A stretch of 64,000 nt of DNA, taken from assembly GCA_030762175.1 (NCBI GenBank), contig CM060833.1:170548501-170612500 (forward strand), read 5' to 3'. This DNA is from Metallyticus violacea. Its lineage: Eukaryota; Arthropoda; Insecta; Mantodea; Metallyticidae. Below the pieces are notes generated by a model, which did not search any database, was not told where the DNA came from, and worked only from the letters and a program-made list of their open reading frames with translations. The position numbers and the translations under genes are program-made. Below, one piece after another: positions 23,645-35,404 of this stretch; the first letter of the stretch is position 1, and every line of letters begins with the position of its first letter.

Positions 23645-25404
23645 GTTGCTCATTCTAAAGTTTTATATGTAGAATATTCTCACGTTTCCTGTTTTACGAC
23701 TTTGAATGCAATCACATTCAGGAAAGCAATACGATCAGAAATCTATAAACGCTCTTGATGTATATAATATACAGGATCATGTTTGTTAGACAGCGCGGAA
23801 CGCATGCGTAGTCTATTTTCATGCTCAATGCTGCTGACAGCTGAGAACTCGGTGTTTGTATCCGCTTTAAGTAGCGGAATTGGATTTTTCGATCACGATC
23901 TTTTCTAATTTCATCTCCTCTTTTCTTAACATGTGTCGGTAATTGCTTTTCGTTTTCACTACTCCAATAAATCATGCGATTAGTGACTCCTGTGGCTGAT
24001 CAAAATATTTTAGCACACGAAGATACTACTGTGATAATGATCTTCTAACGACAAAGGAATTGCACGTAAATTACGCGATCTTTTTTACTTTCTAATTTAA
24101 AAAACTATTATCCAATGAAAAATATAAACTTAAAATATATTTTTAATAAGAATATAAACATGTACTTATGTAAAACACGTGATTTTTAAATTGTTTAATT
24201 TCTCTTTGGTAGAAGTTATGATCTCCATCACTTTCTAAATTTAAAACCTCTCTGAAAGCATTGTACTCTCGCATCAGTTCCTCCAGTAGATAAATCTCTA
24301 CCCTCCCAACATAGCCAATGTCATTTATTTTGGTTTAGTTTTCAGTTCGTCCAATTTTTTAAGGCCAATTTCATGCAATTTTCATTTCATAAATTCTGTC
24401 GTTAAAGGCAGCCCCTTAAGAAGTAATCCAGTTACTTTAAGTACGGCGGATCTTAGAAATTATCCAGTTATCAAAGAAACTTTGAGAGACTGGCGACGTT
24501 TCACAGGTTGGGCTGTTTTGTTGAGTGCGTTGACTGTGTCCAATCACTGTAAACTGCTTTTGAACCATTCTGTATCACTGTGTGACCGAATGCAGGCGCA
24601 CTTTATAACCGGTGTGGGTGATGCAATACACAAGTGCAGGCAGGTGGAAGTAGATCTCGCCTGGAAGCGGGTTATGGTTAGAACGTGATGGTCTCACAAT
24701 GAAAGTCAAGAATCGTGTGCAGCATCTGCCTGCCACAACTCGTGAACAGCTACGATCTGGTACATTTTCTCTCTGTGAGATATGGAGGAGTACCGCTGCC
24801 TCGTCAGACAAACGACACAATGATTTTTGAAGAGATTGGTACTGAGGCACTCCGAATCTTCTGCCACATTTGCCAGTGTCATTTAACAAAGATTCCGTCG
24901 TTTCCACCTTCCTCTCTAAAGTGAGTATTTTTTCCCTCTTGGGAGACATGCACCGCCATAATCTCTCTCTGGAACGCTCTTTGCGTGGCAAATGAAGATT
25001 GATAACAAGAAATGGTTCAGTAAAACAAGACGCCGAGGCGCGTCCTCATTTAAACAACAATAAGAAAAAGGGAGAGGAATTACATCCCTAATGGTGACGA
25101 CGTCATTCGAATGCTTAAAAAAGTACATAGCAAACTCATTGTTCTTGCGTTGTTTAAACGATCTTAACCGAAATATTGCAGTATATATACAAATTTGATA
25201 TGTTTTCTACGAATACATCTAGCAGTTTTAATTGTTTATGTCTGGAGTATCCAAACTATAATACAAACAGTTGAATTTTTGCACAATAATGAGAGAAGTG
25301 AAACGCAAGGTATCTATGAAATACCTGCCTCGTGGACTCTAAAAATATATTTTTACAATGCCATTGTAATCGAGAATACTAGAAGACAAGAGTAAATAAT
25401 AAGC
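23645..25404. other. Non-coding stretch with an unexplained GC-richer ORF cluster
   Basis: No recognisable gene. At 24575-24991 the minus strand is open for 138 codons (Arg- and Ser-rich, beginning MPRKERSRERLWRCMSPK) and overlapping plus-strand frames are also open. GC is higher than nearby. Simultaneous openness on both strands argues for chance or for an unrecognised repeat rather than a real gene. Confidence 0.35.
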
Positions 25405-25640
25405 GAAGAACTAATTTATATGTAGAAATAGTTCTTTCTAACACTAACCATGTGTAGGAAATTAGTTGAAAAGGAAGAATCAAAATAGAAACGGAACTTA
25501 AGACCTTTCTCGTCTGATTCTATATATCATGGAGGCCTCCCTAAGGTTCCTCTGAGAGATCTATTCCTTAAGAGACTACCGTAACGCTACGAGTACTTAT
25601 GGTTCAGGTTTCTAGTTTAACCACCAACTACTGGACTTCC
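25405..25640. repeat. Repeat family E, copy 1
   Basis: It shares ATATGTAGAAATAGTTCTTTC at the left, GATTCTATA, GGAG(A)CCTC, CTACGAGTA and TCTAGTTTAACCACCAA at the right with 45325-45630. It lacks the tRNA-like middle of that copy. Orientation is arbitrary. Confidence 0.6.
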
Positions 25641-26079
25641 AGAAAGAACTCACCGATCGCACAGAGTTTTGCATCTCGGCCAAGGCCTGCTCTCCTCTCC
25701 ACTCACGGCCGCCTGCAGTTTCCGAGCAGTCACCAGTGTACATTCGTTCGAAATGTATTTTATATGTAAATGTTATAATAAATATGAATCAGCTTGTCGC
25801 GTTCCTTTGGAAGTTCCCTGGACATTTGTTCCCTTCCATAGCTCCAATTCACGATCTTGTGAATAAATTTGAACTACTAGTTTAGTGCAAAACAAGAAAG
25901 ACGCGCAGACTCAGAGCTTTAACAGAAGTCAAGATAGCCGAAACTTGAACAATGCCACTACTGAAACTAGCATAAGTTGGGGATTTCAGTGTCTTAAGCA
26001 CACACAGCAACAAAATTGATAAAACTACATGGTACATGTCTACAACAAGGTGATGGGTTAGCATGTGTGCGTTTCATCA

Positions 26080-26250
26080 GCGATTGAAGAGTTAATCGAT
26101 CTAGAGCTCGTCATCTTTTCAGACAAGGCGTGGTTTCACCAAAATGGTCGTATAATCACTTACATCAACCGTTATTGTTCTTGTTAAAATTCAAATGTGT
26201 ACAAGAAATCCATTTTTATGGCAGATCGGTGTGCAATTATCGCAAAATAC
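26080..26250 (+). pseudogene. Transposase fragment around the first catalytic Asp (GGHFEHLL type)
   Basis: One frame reads SSIEELIDLELVIFSDKAWF, then HQNGRIITYINRYC. This matches the FSDEAWFHLxGxVNxQNxRYW block that carries the first catalytic Asp of Tc1/mariner-superfamily transposases of the arthropod GGHFEHLL type. A further piece, NVYKKSIFMADRCAI, may be the decayed ENPxxxHExPLHDxKxGVW segment. No flanking transposase or inverted repeats are seen, so this is a small orphan fragment between two repeat family E copies. Confidence 0.6.
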
Positions 26251-26334
26251 ATAAGACGCGGTCGGCTTAGGCATGTTCAGCTGCCGAGATGCAAAACCCC
26301 TTGCGAGTGGTAAGGATATATTCTGGAAGTCCTG

Positions 26335-26500
26335 TATTTAGGGGATAATTTATATGTAGGAATAGTTATAAAGCACTAACCGTGTGTAGGGTAGAGAAAA
26401 ATACACTTGAAACACTTAGGTAACGACCGAGTTTTGAATCACGGATCTTTAGCATTATGTATTGACGTTCTTAAGCTAACTAAGCAATTAAGATCATGTG
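26335..26500. repeat. Repeat family E, copy 2
   Basis: The left end ATTTATATGTAGGAATAGTT and CACTAACCGTGTGTAGG align with copy 1 and copy 3. The middle contains a minus-strand tRNA-like arrangement (GAATCACGGATC...TAAGCTAACTAAGC) comparable to the middle of copy 3, suggesting that the family is a tRNA-derived SINE. Confidence 0.5.
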
Positions 26501-27572
26501 TCTTCCTCTGATTCTCCTTTTCAACTTTCAAAGTTCATAATTTAGCAGCAGCATAACAAGATGACGCGCGAAGAACCAATTCCCTGTTGGCAATCATGTT
26601 GCTTTTCATTATGTAAGATTTTATTTAAATGCTTATATATTATGTACTGCTCTATCGAAGAATACTTTTATAATAATTCCTTCTTTCGTATGAAATTAAA
26701 ACAAGAAAAAGTCTAAAGTAGCGCCATGTTGTAATGGGTTGTCGAGATTCCACGTGAATGGTAACTTCTCTTTCTTACGGATTATTAAACCGTTTGTTAT
26801 GATTCATATGCTCTACTTGCGAAAGGAAACGGAACAGAGGAAGTCGTGGAAAACGTCTGCTTTGCAGATGGCAGTTATCTTCAGTGATTTAAAGGTTGCA
26901 TCCTGCTCATACATTTGTAAATCTAGGTTACCAGGCTCTGGGGTAGATCAAACCCAATAATTCCAGCAGAAATGAAAGAAGTGCATAAACACTATTGTTT
27001 TCTCAAAGAAAAAAATAAATATAAATTATGCTAAAACTAGGAAACGTCTTTATATAACAGAAATTTAATAATTACCTTTATATGATACTTATAAAGTTTA
27101 TAAAACACACTATCACCTGTAGGCATCTGAACACACTTGATCACCTGTCCACAATCTTAGAAGACCATCGAATTTATGGTGGACGTCTCAATGCCTCAAA
27201 ATCAGATCATTTAGTGTATTCGCAGGCATTATGTTTGACAGCCTTGTTGGAGCTCCTTCCCAAAGTTTCTACCCTATCGCGAGCTTCACCAGTCCAGCAC
27301 TAGTCCTGGAGGTGTACCATTGTAAGTCCATGTTAGATACAGTTTAAAACTGTTAGCATGATCTTCCCAGTCTGCTTCTTCATATGTTTTCATTATTACT
27401 TATTCTACGGTTCATTTTGGTGCACCCAGAACATTTTAAAATTCGATTGAGAAAGGCATTCCCTTCACGAGTATGCTGTTATCACTGCAGAGCTGCACTG
27501 GGACTCATCTTCCGCACACTTTTCTATACCGAGATTATCAATATAATATTGTGATCAGAGACTTTTTTGTAT
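26501..27572. other. Non-coding stretch
   Basis: Nothing recognisable. Two short frames (26739-26960 and 27082-27303) lack motifs. Confidence 0.5.
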
Positions 27573-27714
27573 AATGTTCAGTCCCGTTAATGCTACTAAT
27601 GGCATCACGGGATGTGGCCACTGATGATGTATGAAATGAAATGAGACATTGGGAAAGGAAGTTTTTATTTTAGGAATAAATCAATCCAGAGCTAAGTTCT
27701 GGTACCTTTGCCCA
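27573..27714 (-). mobile_element. SINE-B, diverged subfamily, head missing
   Basis: The segment aligns with 56675-56800: GGCATCACxxGATGTGG, CACTGATGATxT, GAAATGAxA and GxAAAGxxxTTT occur in the same order. Only the 3' body remains. It hosts the later 58-bp SINE-B insertion immediately to its right. Confidence 0.7.
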
Positions 27715-27724
27715 GTGGCGGCTC

Positions 27725-27782
27725 TTTTTGTTTGTAATGATGTTTAACTCCCATTTTTACTTCTGAGGTACCACAGGTGGTT
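27725..27782 (-). mobile_element. 58-bp SINE-B 3'-end insertion with target-site duplication
   Basis: The insert TTTTTGTTTGTAATGATGTT...CCACAGGTGGTT matches only the extreme 3' end of SINE-B (compare 44233-44285 and 36507-36560). It is bracketed by perfect 10-bp direct repeats GTGGCGGCTC at 27715-27724 and 27783-27792. This is what severe 5' truncation during reverse transcription would leave. Confidence 0.8.
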
Positions 27783-27792
27783 GTGGCGGCTC

Positions 27793-30204
27793 GTAACAGC
27801 ATAAATTGGGTGCATAACTTTACTACTGCTACTGCCGAATACAGATTGCAAGTTTATAGAATTTTAATAACTAGAATTACCATGCGGAGTTAAACATACA
27901 CAACAGAAAGAGAAAAAGAGAATGAGAATTTAAGAAAAACATCGCAGTAACCCAACTATTAAACATATAAATTCCCCTGGTTTTTATGCCACAGTCTAAT
28001 TATGATCCTATAAGTAAAGTGTGGAATCTGCAGGATGAAATCTGTCTCTACAGAAAACATTGTATATAAATTTCCTATGTTTTGAAATTACATTTTGACT
28101 CAAAATAACATTTGGAGTTGGTCCATCCGGCATTTGATTTTCAATTTTCTGATCTAATGGTTGCTTAGAATGTAAGTTATGTTCAATGTTCATTTTCTTT
28201 ACATTCAAGTAACACAAAACTAAATAAACCAACTACTTCACAAATTAGACCAAACATCCCTACCCTGTCGTTCAGAACAGCTGACTACTGAACAACCACA
28301 GAATAGGGGGGTGCGCTTATATTGTAACCAAAGGACTGATTATCGCTGTTGGAGAATGTCTGCAAATGAGATTGTTATTTTAAATGTATTGATGTTTTCA
28401 CATATTAAATATATACGACTTTATTGTAATTAATATACTGTTTTACCTTTTATCTAATATTATTTTTCAGTATTTCATTCAACTTGCCGCAACAACAAAA
28501 TGGAGACCTTCCTGGGAACGCACGTGACGAAAAGTAACACTTGTAGTGGTGTATACACATGATAGCTCTTACGAACAAGAGCCTCCTCTCACCTCCCTCA
28601 GTCAAAGTACAAACTCACCGAGTTAATGGTTTGCAGCGCTTCTGCAGATAATAACCGCAAATAGACTATCAGGCGCAAGATAGAAGCTCCCTTCAGATAA
28701 TGCTGTTGTTTCTTCTCTCACACATAAACACTCAATTAGCTGTAGTTTTAGGAAATTGAGGGTCCAAAAACCAGCAATCTCCTATTCGCCCTTAGAGTGA
28801 GCCCGAGCAAAACAATGTCACGTGATGTGACGTCACTAGCATGACTGTGTGCGACACAGTAGCAATGCACGCAAAGAAAGTAGTTCCACGATAGCAATCT
28901 AAATTTGAGAATGGATTCAGTAATAAATAACATCTGCTACAAAAAATCAACACTTGTGACTTTAATTTGAATACTGCTGACTTAATGTAATTGAATTCCG
29001 AAGTTGCAAATTAATGCGCTACAACTCCCAAGATGCAGCTCGCCTGATATAGCGGATGTTTAAACAAGACAAGGCGCAAGCAATTTGCACTTGTTTTCAT
29101 CCCTGAATCTACTAAACTACTTGAAATTGTTTCTACGGAGACATATGTAAAGCATGCTTTAACTAGTTGCGGGAAAACATGTAAACATGTTTTCGAAGTT
29201 GTGCGAAAAGTATCCGGTACTCGCAATAAAGAAGGTAGCAAACCTAACCTCACACATTACTAGTGCTCTCTTCTCGTATACTTACCACGTGTTTACTGAC
29301 AATCGGGAGTATTCTTGGCGCGAATTGCCGAAGGATACATTATGTTTGTTTGTTGATGTTAGGATCACTGTAAGAGTGAATAGATAATAGAGAAACCGCC
29401 TCTGCCTTTGCTAATGAAGAAGACATAAAACCCTCGAAAAAATTCAACCAAATAGGTCGAAGTTGAGAGAATTCGACTCTCAGACCTTCTGTTTATGAGT
29501 CCTTTCTTTAGCATCCGGGTCCCCTGTGTCACTGTAAACAATTCCTGTCTGGTTGAATTCAACGACAGTTCATCCTGCAGTCATGTATTCGCTATTTCAC
29601 TAAGTTGCATAACTGATGTACATTCTGTTTTGACTTCCGTGCTTAAATCTTTCCATTTGTTTACACTCTCTTCCCTGACTCTAGCAACCATCTCCATTGA
29701 ATCTTCATTCCGCTGTAGATATCTGAAGGTTTCACACACTCTGAATACTAAAAACAAATAACGCTTCGTTGCTTGCAATTCGACATTAAGAGCCGCCATG
29801 TTTTATGAGCTATTCAGCAGACATACTTGTCGATTGTTATGACCCTTATATACAATATATCTAAGGAGTCATTTTTGTTCAGAAATAAGATGTTTCATAA
29901 TGAATACATCTCAAAGAACTTGGAATAGCATGCATGTTGTTTAATATCTTTCCCTAGATACGAAGCGAACAAGAATGAAGTATTGCTCAAGCACTTCTGT
30001 TGAGAATAATGTCACGCAGTTTGGTTTTTACATCCCATCCTACAGATATATCAATATCAACGTTCCATTGTCTGTTATCGGCATTTTTCCCTTGACTGGG
30101 AATAAGTGAAATTATTTACTTGGGATGTACGCAAACTCTTCCTCCCCTCACATCATGCACTCCATATACTTGAGTACCATACTAACCAGCCCATAGTCTA
30201 GTAG
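27793..30204. other. Non-coding stretch
   Basis: No gene recognised. A short tRNA-like minus-strand segment may lie at 29455-29525 (GAGTCGAATTCTC with TAAAGAAAGGACTC upstream on that strand). A perfect 10-bp inverted pair with a 2-base spacer lies at 29173-29194. Confidence 0.45.
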
Positions 30205-30300
30205 CCAGAGCTCTTAATTTTTATTCCTGAGATCCGGGTTTGATTCTCAGATTTTTCCTCTCTTAGAATGTCCGTATGGCAACCGGGAACTGCATATGTA
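30205..30300 (+). mobile_element. tRNA-like SINE head interrupted by a mariner
   Basis: TAGTCTAGTAGCCAGAGC (A-box-like) is followed at tRNA spacing by GGGTTTGATTCTC (B-box-like). The body is cut at the TA dinucleotide at 30299-30300, where a mariner terminal repeat begins. Confidence 0.5.
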
Positions 30301-30627
30301 CGAGGATAGGTCCATAAGTTTCCGGCCTAACCATTTATTAGGCATGATAAAGACAAAACCTATATTTCACTTTTCAATATAGTTACTCTTTATTTCAATA
30401 CACTTCTCACATTTTTGAATTAACCTTTCATTCACCCCCCTCCCAGAAATAATCAGAAGTCTTGACTGCAAGATGGACATAAACAGCATTCATCACTCCT
30501 TCGTCACACTTAAATTTCCTTACTCAAAGTTCCTTCTTGAGTTTTGAGAAAAGGAAGTGGTCACTGAGAGTTAGATCTGGGGTGTAGGGTGGGTGGTCGA
30601 TCTCCTTGAAGCCACATTTCTGCACAG
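30301..30627 (-). mobile_element. Mariner relic, lineage 3, 3' end only
   Basis: It starts right after TA with the terminal repeat CGAGGATAGGTCCATAAG and runs, on the minus strand, back through the 3' untranslated part (TCATxCxTTAATTT-type body) and the C-terminal coding part. It ends at the segment encoding CGFKEIDHP at about 30627, where similarity to the copies at 23 and 58 kb stops. The coding portion retains the KLKKEL-type motif and a long deletion-free 3' region that the 23 kb copy lacks. The upstream two thirds of the element are absent. Confidence 0.85.
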
Positions 30628-30628
30628 T

Positions 30629-30661
30629 TTCCACCGCCACAAGTGGCCGAGGTTCGAATGA
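30629..30661 (+). mobile_element. SINE-B head scrap with internal deletion
   Basis: ACCGCCACAAGTGGCCGAGG matches the first 20 bases of the SINE-B head (compare 55567). It jumps straight to TTCGAAT of the B box, so about 38 bases are missing. It is only 33 bp long, hence the moderate confidence. Confidence 0.45.
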
Positions 30662-30671
30662 GTTGACACAT

Positions 30672-31115
30672 CTGTCAAGGAGAACGACGCAGTGTATGGA
30701 TTACCACCATGGAAGAAGAAGTACTTGCTCGGAGCCTATGATCACTTGAACGTGAAATGGGTGTCGCTCACAGCACTGTGAGGAAAGTAATACAGGAACA
30801 GCAGTTACACTCCTACCATCGTCAGAAAGTGCTAAATCCTATTACGTGGCCAGCTCGATGACCAGATCTGAATTCTTTTTGTGGAATTAAAGGAAAAGTA
30901 CAAGTATTTACGAAACATCAGTCTTGACTGAAGAGGATTTCCTAGCCAGACTTCTCGCTGCCTGTGACATCGTTCGAACAAGACCGGGGTTGTTCCAACG
31001 GAACTTTGTGTGACGATGTCATGCCTGCATCGAAGCTGGTGGACGCCACTTTGAACATCTGTTGAGAATGTAGCACCTTGTGAAAGTTTTACAGACAAAT
31101 AAAGCTGTTAGATTT
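30672..31115 (+). pseudogene. Transposase relic (GGHFEHLL type) with catalytic core deleted
   Basis: The first part reads EMGVAHSTVRKVIQEQQLHS and YHRQKVL, the second half of the helix-turn-helix. It then jumps to a decayed WPARxPDLN / FFLWN block holding the third catalytic residue region, continues in clear frame as VLTEEDFLARLLAACDIVRT, and ends CIEAGGRHFEHLL, the usual C-terminus of this family. The segment containing the first two catalytic Asp blocks is gone. Frameshifts occur at the PDLN block and before CIEAGG. The 60.7 kb element shows the same kind of internal deletion with different breakpoints. Confidence 0.75.
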
Positions 31116-31249
31116 CCCACAAAAAAATTTCGTTTATAACTTTCGACTCCGTCGTTTCCGGACCAGGGTTCCTGATCTCAAGTTGATACATTTTCTGCTC
31201 TCTGTCACTCCTCGCAGTTCAGAAACATGCGGTAAATATTGGGGTTTAC

Positions 31250-31612
31250 ACAAAATACAAGCAAATTTTCTATGAGTTTGTGATTCACTTGAAGCTTCAT
31301 ACTAGCTATTTTCAGCAAGATGGTGCCGCAGTTCCTATTTCAGTATGTATGCAATTATTTCTTTCCTTGAAGATCGAAATGTTACTGAAGAATTTTCGTC
31401 ACCAAGGTTGCCTTTCTCATCTTATCAGAACTTTCCTATGGGACATGTTGAAAGGGAAAGAATACTGCAACTTACCACAGACTTACGTGAAAATGTAAGA
31501 AATCATTTCATGGTTTTGACTTCCCTGTATCTTCCGTAACATGCAGAGACAAATACAGGTATGCTGCTTTGCTAATGGCAACCTCTTTCAGCAGATGCTA
31601 TGAAGTCATCAT
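31250..31612 (+). pseudogene. Transposase relic starting at the second catalytic Asp
   Basis: The frame SYFQQDGAAVPISVCM carries the QQDGA motif with the second catalytic Asp. TFLWDMLKGKEYCNLPQTY follows for the usual DFFLWGxLKxxVYxxxPxT block, and the other frame gives TTDLRENVRNHF. The end reads MQRQIQVCCFANGNLFQQML, matching the C-terminal CxxxNGxHFxxxL. At least two frameshifts are present. It is a different subfamily from the neighbour at 30672, judging by the C-terminus. Neither inverted repeat is visible. Confidence 0.7.
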
Positions 31613-33845
31613 GCTTCTCATATATCATCGTATGCCCATGCCAAACCTCAGTAAATTAGTTATAATACTTGGAAAGTTATAAGAGAAATTTATGAGCCGA
31701 GAAGTGAAACGCTCCGCATTTACTTTTGGTAGATAGAGAAACGCTTTAGTGAGCGTCTATCGTTTTGAACGAACGTTTCAAAATATATAGTAGCAATATA
31801 CTAATACTTCCCTTACTATTAAGGAAGAAAAACTAATTGACATGAATAGTGCAAGATAAATGCGAATTGTTTTATGGAATTTGTATTTTGGCTAATCCTC
31901 GAATATTTTGAATGGTGAAGGAAGCATGGGGTGAAGTGTGACATTCTCGTGCAGCCCAGCAGTTGCTCATTAGTTCTGTACGCTATGGGTAACAGTCTGC
32001 AACATGGAGCAAAGTTAGTCACGTTTTGCAGGGATGCTGTCGCCCTTGGCAATGCAAACAGGCTGCGTTTCCTTTTCGCGCGTTTCACCATTGTCTATGT
32101 CGGTTCATGCAATAAATAGACTCTAGTGCCAAGAGTAGAACAAAGCAAAGGAAATGCTTGCTGAACATAAGGGTCAATGTCTTGGAAATATCTCGTATAG
32201 TTTCAACCTTCGTACTCCCAAAACAATTCCATTATAAAGATCCTTTTGGCATACAAACTCGCGGTTTCCCATGTAAACAGTGGCTTCTGTATCGTGTAGT
32301 ATAACTGAGCAGTTGTGTGTTGTTATCTTACATAAGAATTGGATATGAGACCGGATCCGTGTTCTGTATTCAGTTTTTACTTATTTCAAGTGTTTTTACG
32401 TCCTGTTCTGTTGCTTAGATCTCCAGAAAGGTAAATTAAAAACAGAAACGAATCTGGGGATAAGAGTGCTAAGTTTATATGCTGTTCGTCTTCTAAGAGT
32501 AGGAAAAACTCATTAGCAGTTTTAATGCAATGAATTGAAGTATACCACCTATTTGTTCCATTCAACCGTGACAAAGAGCTGACCATTAGAGTTCATGTTA
32601 TAACAAGTAGTACATTTTGTTAACGAGTCGAAAGAAATATGTAGCTGGATGATACAGTTACGGTAATGTAGCTACTCATAGCTACGCTGCTTGAAAGATC
32701 TGACCAAGACTTTTGGCTTTATTATTAAGGGGTGTATGAAAAGCCCATTCTTGTACTGTTAAATTTTTCAACTTCAGATCCCAATTTCTCAAAGACTATT
32801 AAAGCTAATGAAATAAAACTTTTACTGCACACAACTGAAACGTTTTAATCTACTTTCAGTATTATTCCATGACTCTGAAGCAAATAATAAATTATTTTCA
32901 ATTCTTTACTATTTTTCCCCACATTTTATTTTTTTACATTGTAACATTTTGTCCTAGTTACCCACATCATTACAATAATATAATAATTAAGTGGTAAGCT
33001 TTTCAAAGTAATGGCTTATACAGATAACTTATGCAAAAAATGTAGTTTTTCAATAATTGCAGCAAAAATGTTTTAGAGAAAAACTAACTTTTTGAGGGAA
33101 ACACCAGCTAAAACCCTCCAACATTGCAAAAAGAACAATGTCGTTGAAACAAACGCTGCCAATTTATGAAATACAAAATTTTCTATTATTCAAGACAAAC
33201 CACAGCCTTCTAGAGCAAATAGTTCCTGAGATATGGAATGCTAACAGAACAAGTGCTCGTGAAATAAAATTAAAAATGACTTATGCAGAGACATAATTAA
33301 ACATTTATTAATAATATTTGTAACCAAGGAGCATGAATGAGAAGAACATCAAAATAAATAGAAAATTCCAAGTATTAAAATGGTACAAAAACAAAAATGT
33401 GATTTTTTGGCCATCCCTTCCCTTTAATACTTCACTTAAGTAGTTAGATTAGGTTGGGTTAGGTACAGGCAGCGATCATGTTATTAGCTTTAAGAGTAGA
33501 AAGTGACAATCCTGTATTTCCTTACTTCAACTTTTCCTGCTCATAGTCGTAATAAACTAGGTGCGATGTCATCATTTGCATAATTTGGTGCGTCAAGGCT
33601 CTTTTGGTTTCTAATTGGCGTAGTTTATATGACTGGCTTTGTAAATGTTCTTTTCTTAGCTCAAAAGAGAAAAGTGTTAAAATGTTACATTTCGTACTCT
33701 AAGAGGAATAGTTCTAAAGGACAAAATACGGTTCCATATTCCCGTTCTACTATATGCTGGTGAAGTTAGTTACAAAGAAAGTGGAATTCGTGTTTGGTAA
33801 AAGTAGTTAATCCTTCTGCTGTAATATTAATTCAAGTTATTTGTA
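31613..33845. other. AT-rich non-coding stretch
   Basis: No gene or transposon recognised. A TTAGGTTGGGTTAGG phrase occurs at about 33447-33461. The short frames near 31819, 31931 and 32386 lack motifs. Confidence 0.5.
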
Positions 33846-34082
33846 GCAATAGTAATAATAATAGTAGTAGTACTAGTAGTTGTACTAATAGCAGCAGCAG
33901 TAGTAGTAATAGTAGTAGTAGTAATAGTAGTAGTAGTAGTAATAATAATAATAGTAGTAGTACTAGTAGTAGTAGTAATAGTAGCAGCAGTAGTAGTAAT
34001 AGTAATAGTAGTAGTAATAGTAGTAGTAGTAATATTAGTAGTAATAGTAGTACTAGTATAGTAGCAGTAGTAGTCGTAATGG
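33846..34082. repeat. Long degenerate AGT/AAT/AGC trinucleotide tract
   Basis: About 237 bases built from AGT, AAT, AGC and ACT triplets in phase. Both strands are open across it, giving poly-Ser/Asn and poly-Thr/Ile frames. The two-strand openness is a by-product of the triplet composition, not evidence of coding. Confidence 0.9.
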
Positions 34083-35404
34083 TCTTTTATTGTGACAGTT
34101 TTAAAGTAGTTTATTGAAGAATATTTTCCATAGTGTTGTTTAGTGTCAGACATGAACGTGATATCAGCAATGACGTGGCAGGTAAGAGCAACAGCCGAGG
34201 AGAGAGAGGTAGGGAATTGACGGGAAAAGGTGCACTGAAAGTGTACAACGCTCTAACTTAAAGAGCATTGCTTGACTGTATTCCACAGCAGAGCACGTCA
34301 GTCAGTTGCGCAAGCAAGTGTTTTGCTTATGTCTACATGTTCCATGCACATTCTTTACACAAAACATTTTGTTTTCCCCTTTTTAAGATAAAATAATACA
34401 GTGGACTTTATTAAGGTTCGATTTCAATTGCTTAAGTTTAATCGGAGTGTGCAAGAACGACAAATGTTCGTTGCTAATTTATCGTATTACAGTTTTTTTT
34501 TCTTCTGATAAATAATTTTATTCTCTGTGGAAATAGCAGGCTTCTGTATTTGAAAGCATTTAATCACCGTAAAGTTTTGACTTTGCTATGCTATATAATT
34601 AGAAATAGGAATATATTTTGCTTCGTGCCCTTTTCTGCCGAGAATAAAAGATTTACGGGGCTTTCAATTAGCAAAAATACAATTTCGAATTGTTAGTAAT
34701 ACAATGTTAAATATTCAGCTGCTTAATACATAGAAAATGCATTTATCTATTTTATCATAACTGAAATGGAAAATATGTAGCTAAAACGCAGTTGCTTTGC
34801 AGAGGAATTTCCAGCGAAAAGGCTGGCCTGTTCCTAATCTCTGCAATACATTGCGAAGAGAAGTTTTTACAGGACTCCAAGGTTGGTTCAGGAGAAAAGA
34901 CGGGAATGAGATCGCTACTAGCTATCAAATAACAATGGGAGGGGCTCAGAGCGCAAGTTGAAAGTCGGCTGGATGCGAAGACATGCGGTATCAGGAAAGT
35001 AAAGGTAATACGTACACTTAATAACGCATTTTTTCAGCATTAACTTGTGTATTTCTAGTCGTAATCTACATCTGAGTTATTTATCTCCACTTAAGTTGAT
35101 TTGCCAGTCACAGCGGTTTGGCGGAACACCCAATTGTGCGCGGGCTCTACGCGCTATGCGTTCTACCGTCCGCTATTAGATCGGCATGGGGGAATATTAA
35201 ACACCGCAACGGGACTGTACAAGAGAAACGGAGTAAAGACTATGAGGTAACCTGCTTCACAGAAAACAATACCGGCAGTAATTATAAAAACCTTCCAAGA
35301 GGAAGAAAGAGTTTTCATGCTGCAGAGGAAGTAATTAATATTTAGTTTTACTTTGTACTCACGTCAATACATGTGCTCAATGGCGAGATAATTAAGAGAA
35401 TCAC
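34083..35404. other. Non-coding stretch with a small CpG-richer patch
   Basis: At about 35110-35240 the sequence is GC- and CpG-richer (GTGCGCGGGCTCTACGCGC) and starts a 75-codon frame without motifs. It could be an unrecognised repeat or a regulatory patch. Nothing else is seen. Confidence 0.4.

Noticed and set aside
33794..34153. Poly-Ser/Asn (plus) and poly-Thr/Ile (minus) open frames
   Set aside because: Both frames are produced by the trinucleotide repeat and open simultaneously on both strands; no flanking coding sequence.
35118..35345. CpG-rich 75-codon frame as a host exon
   Set aside because: No motif, no clear splice sites, and it lies beside a mariner relic; composition alone is not enough.
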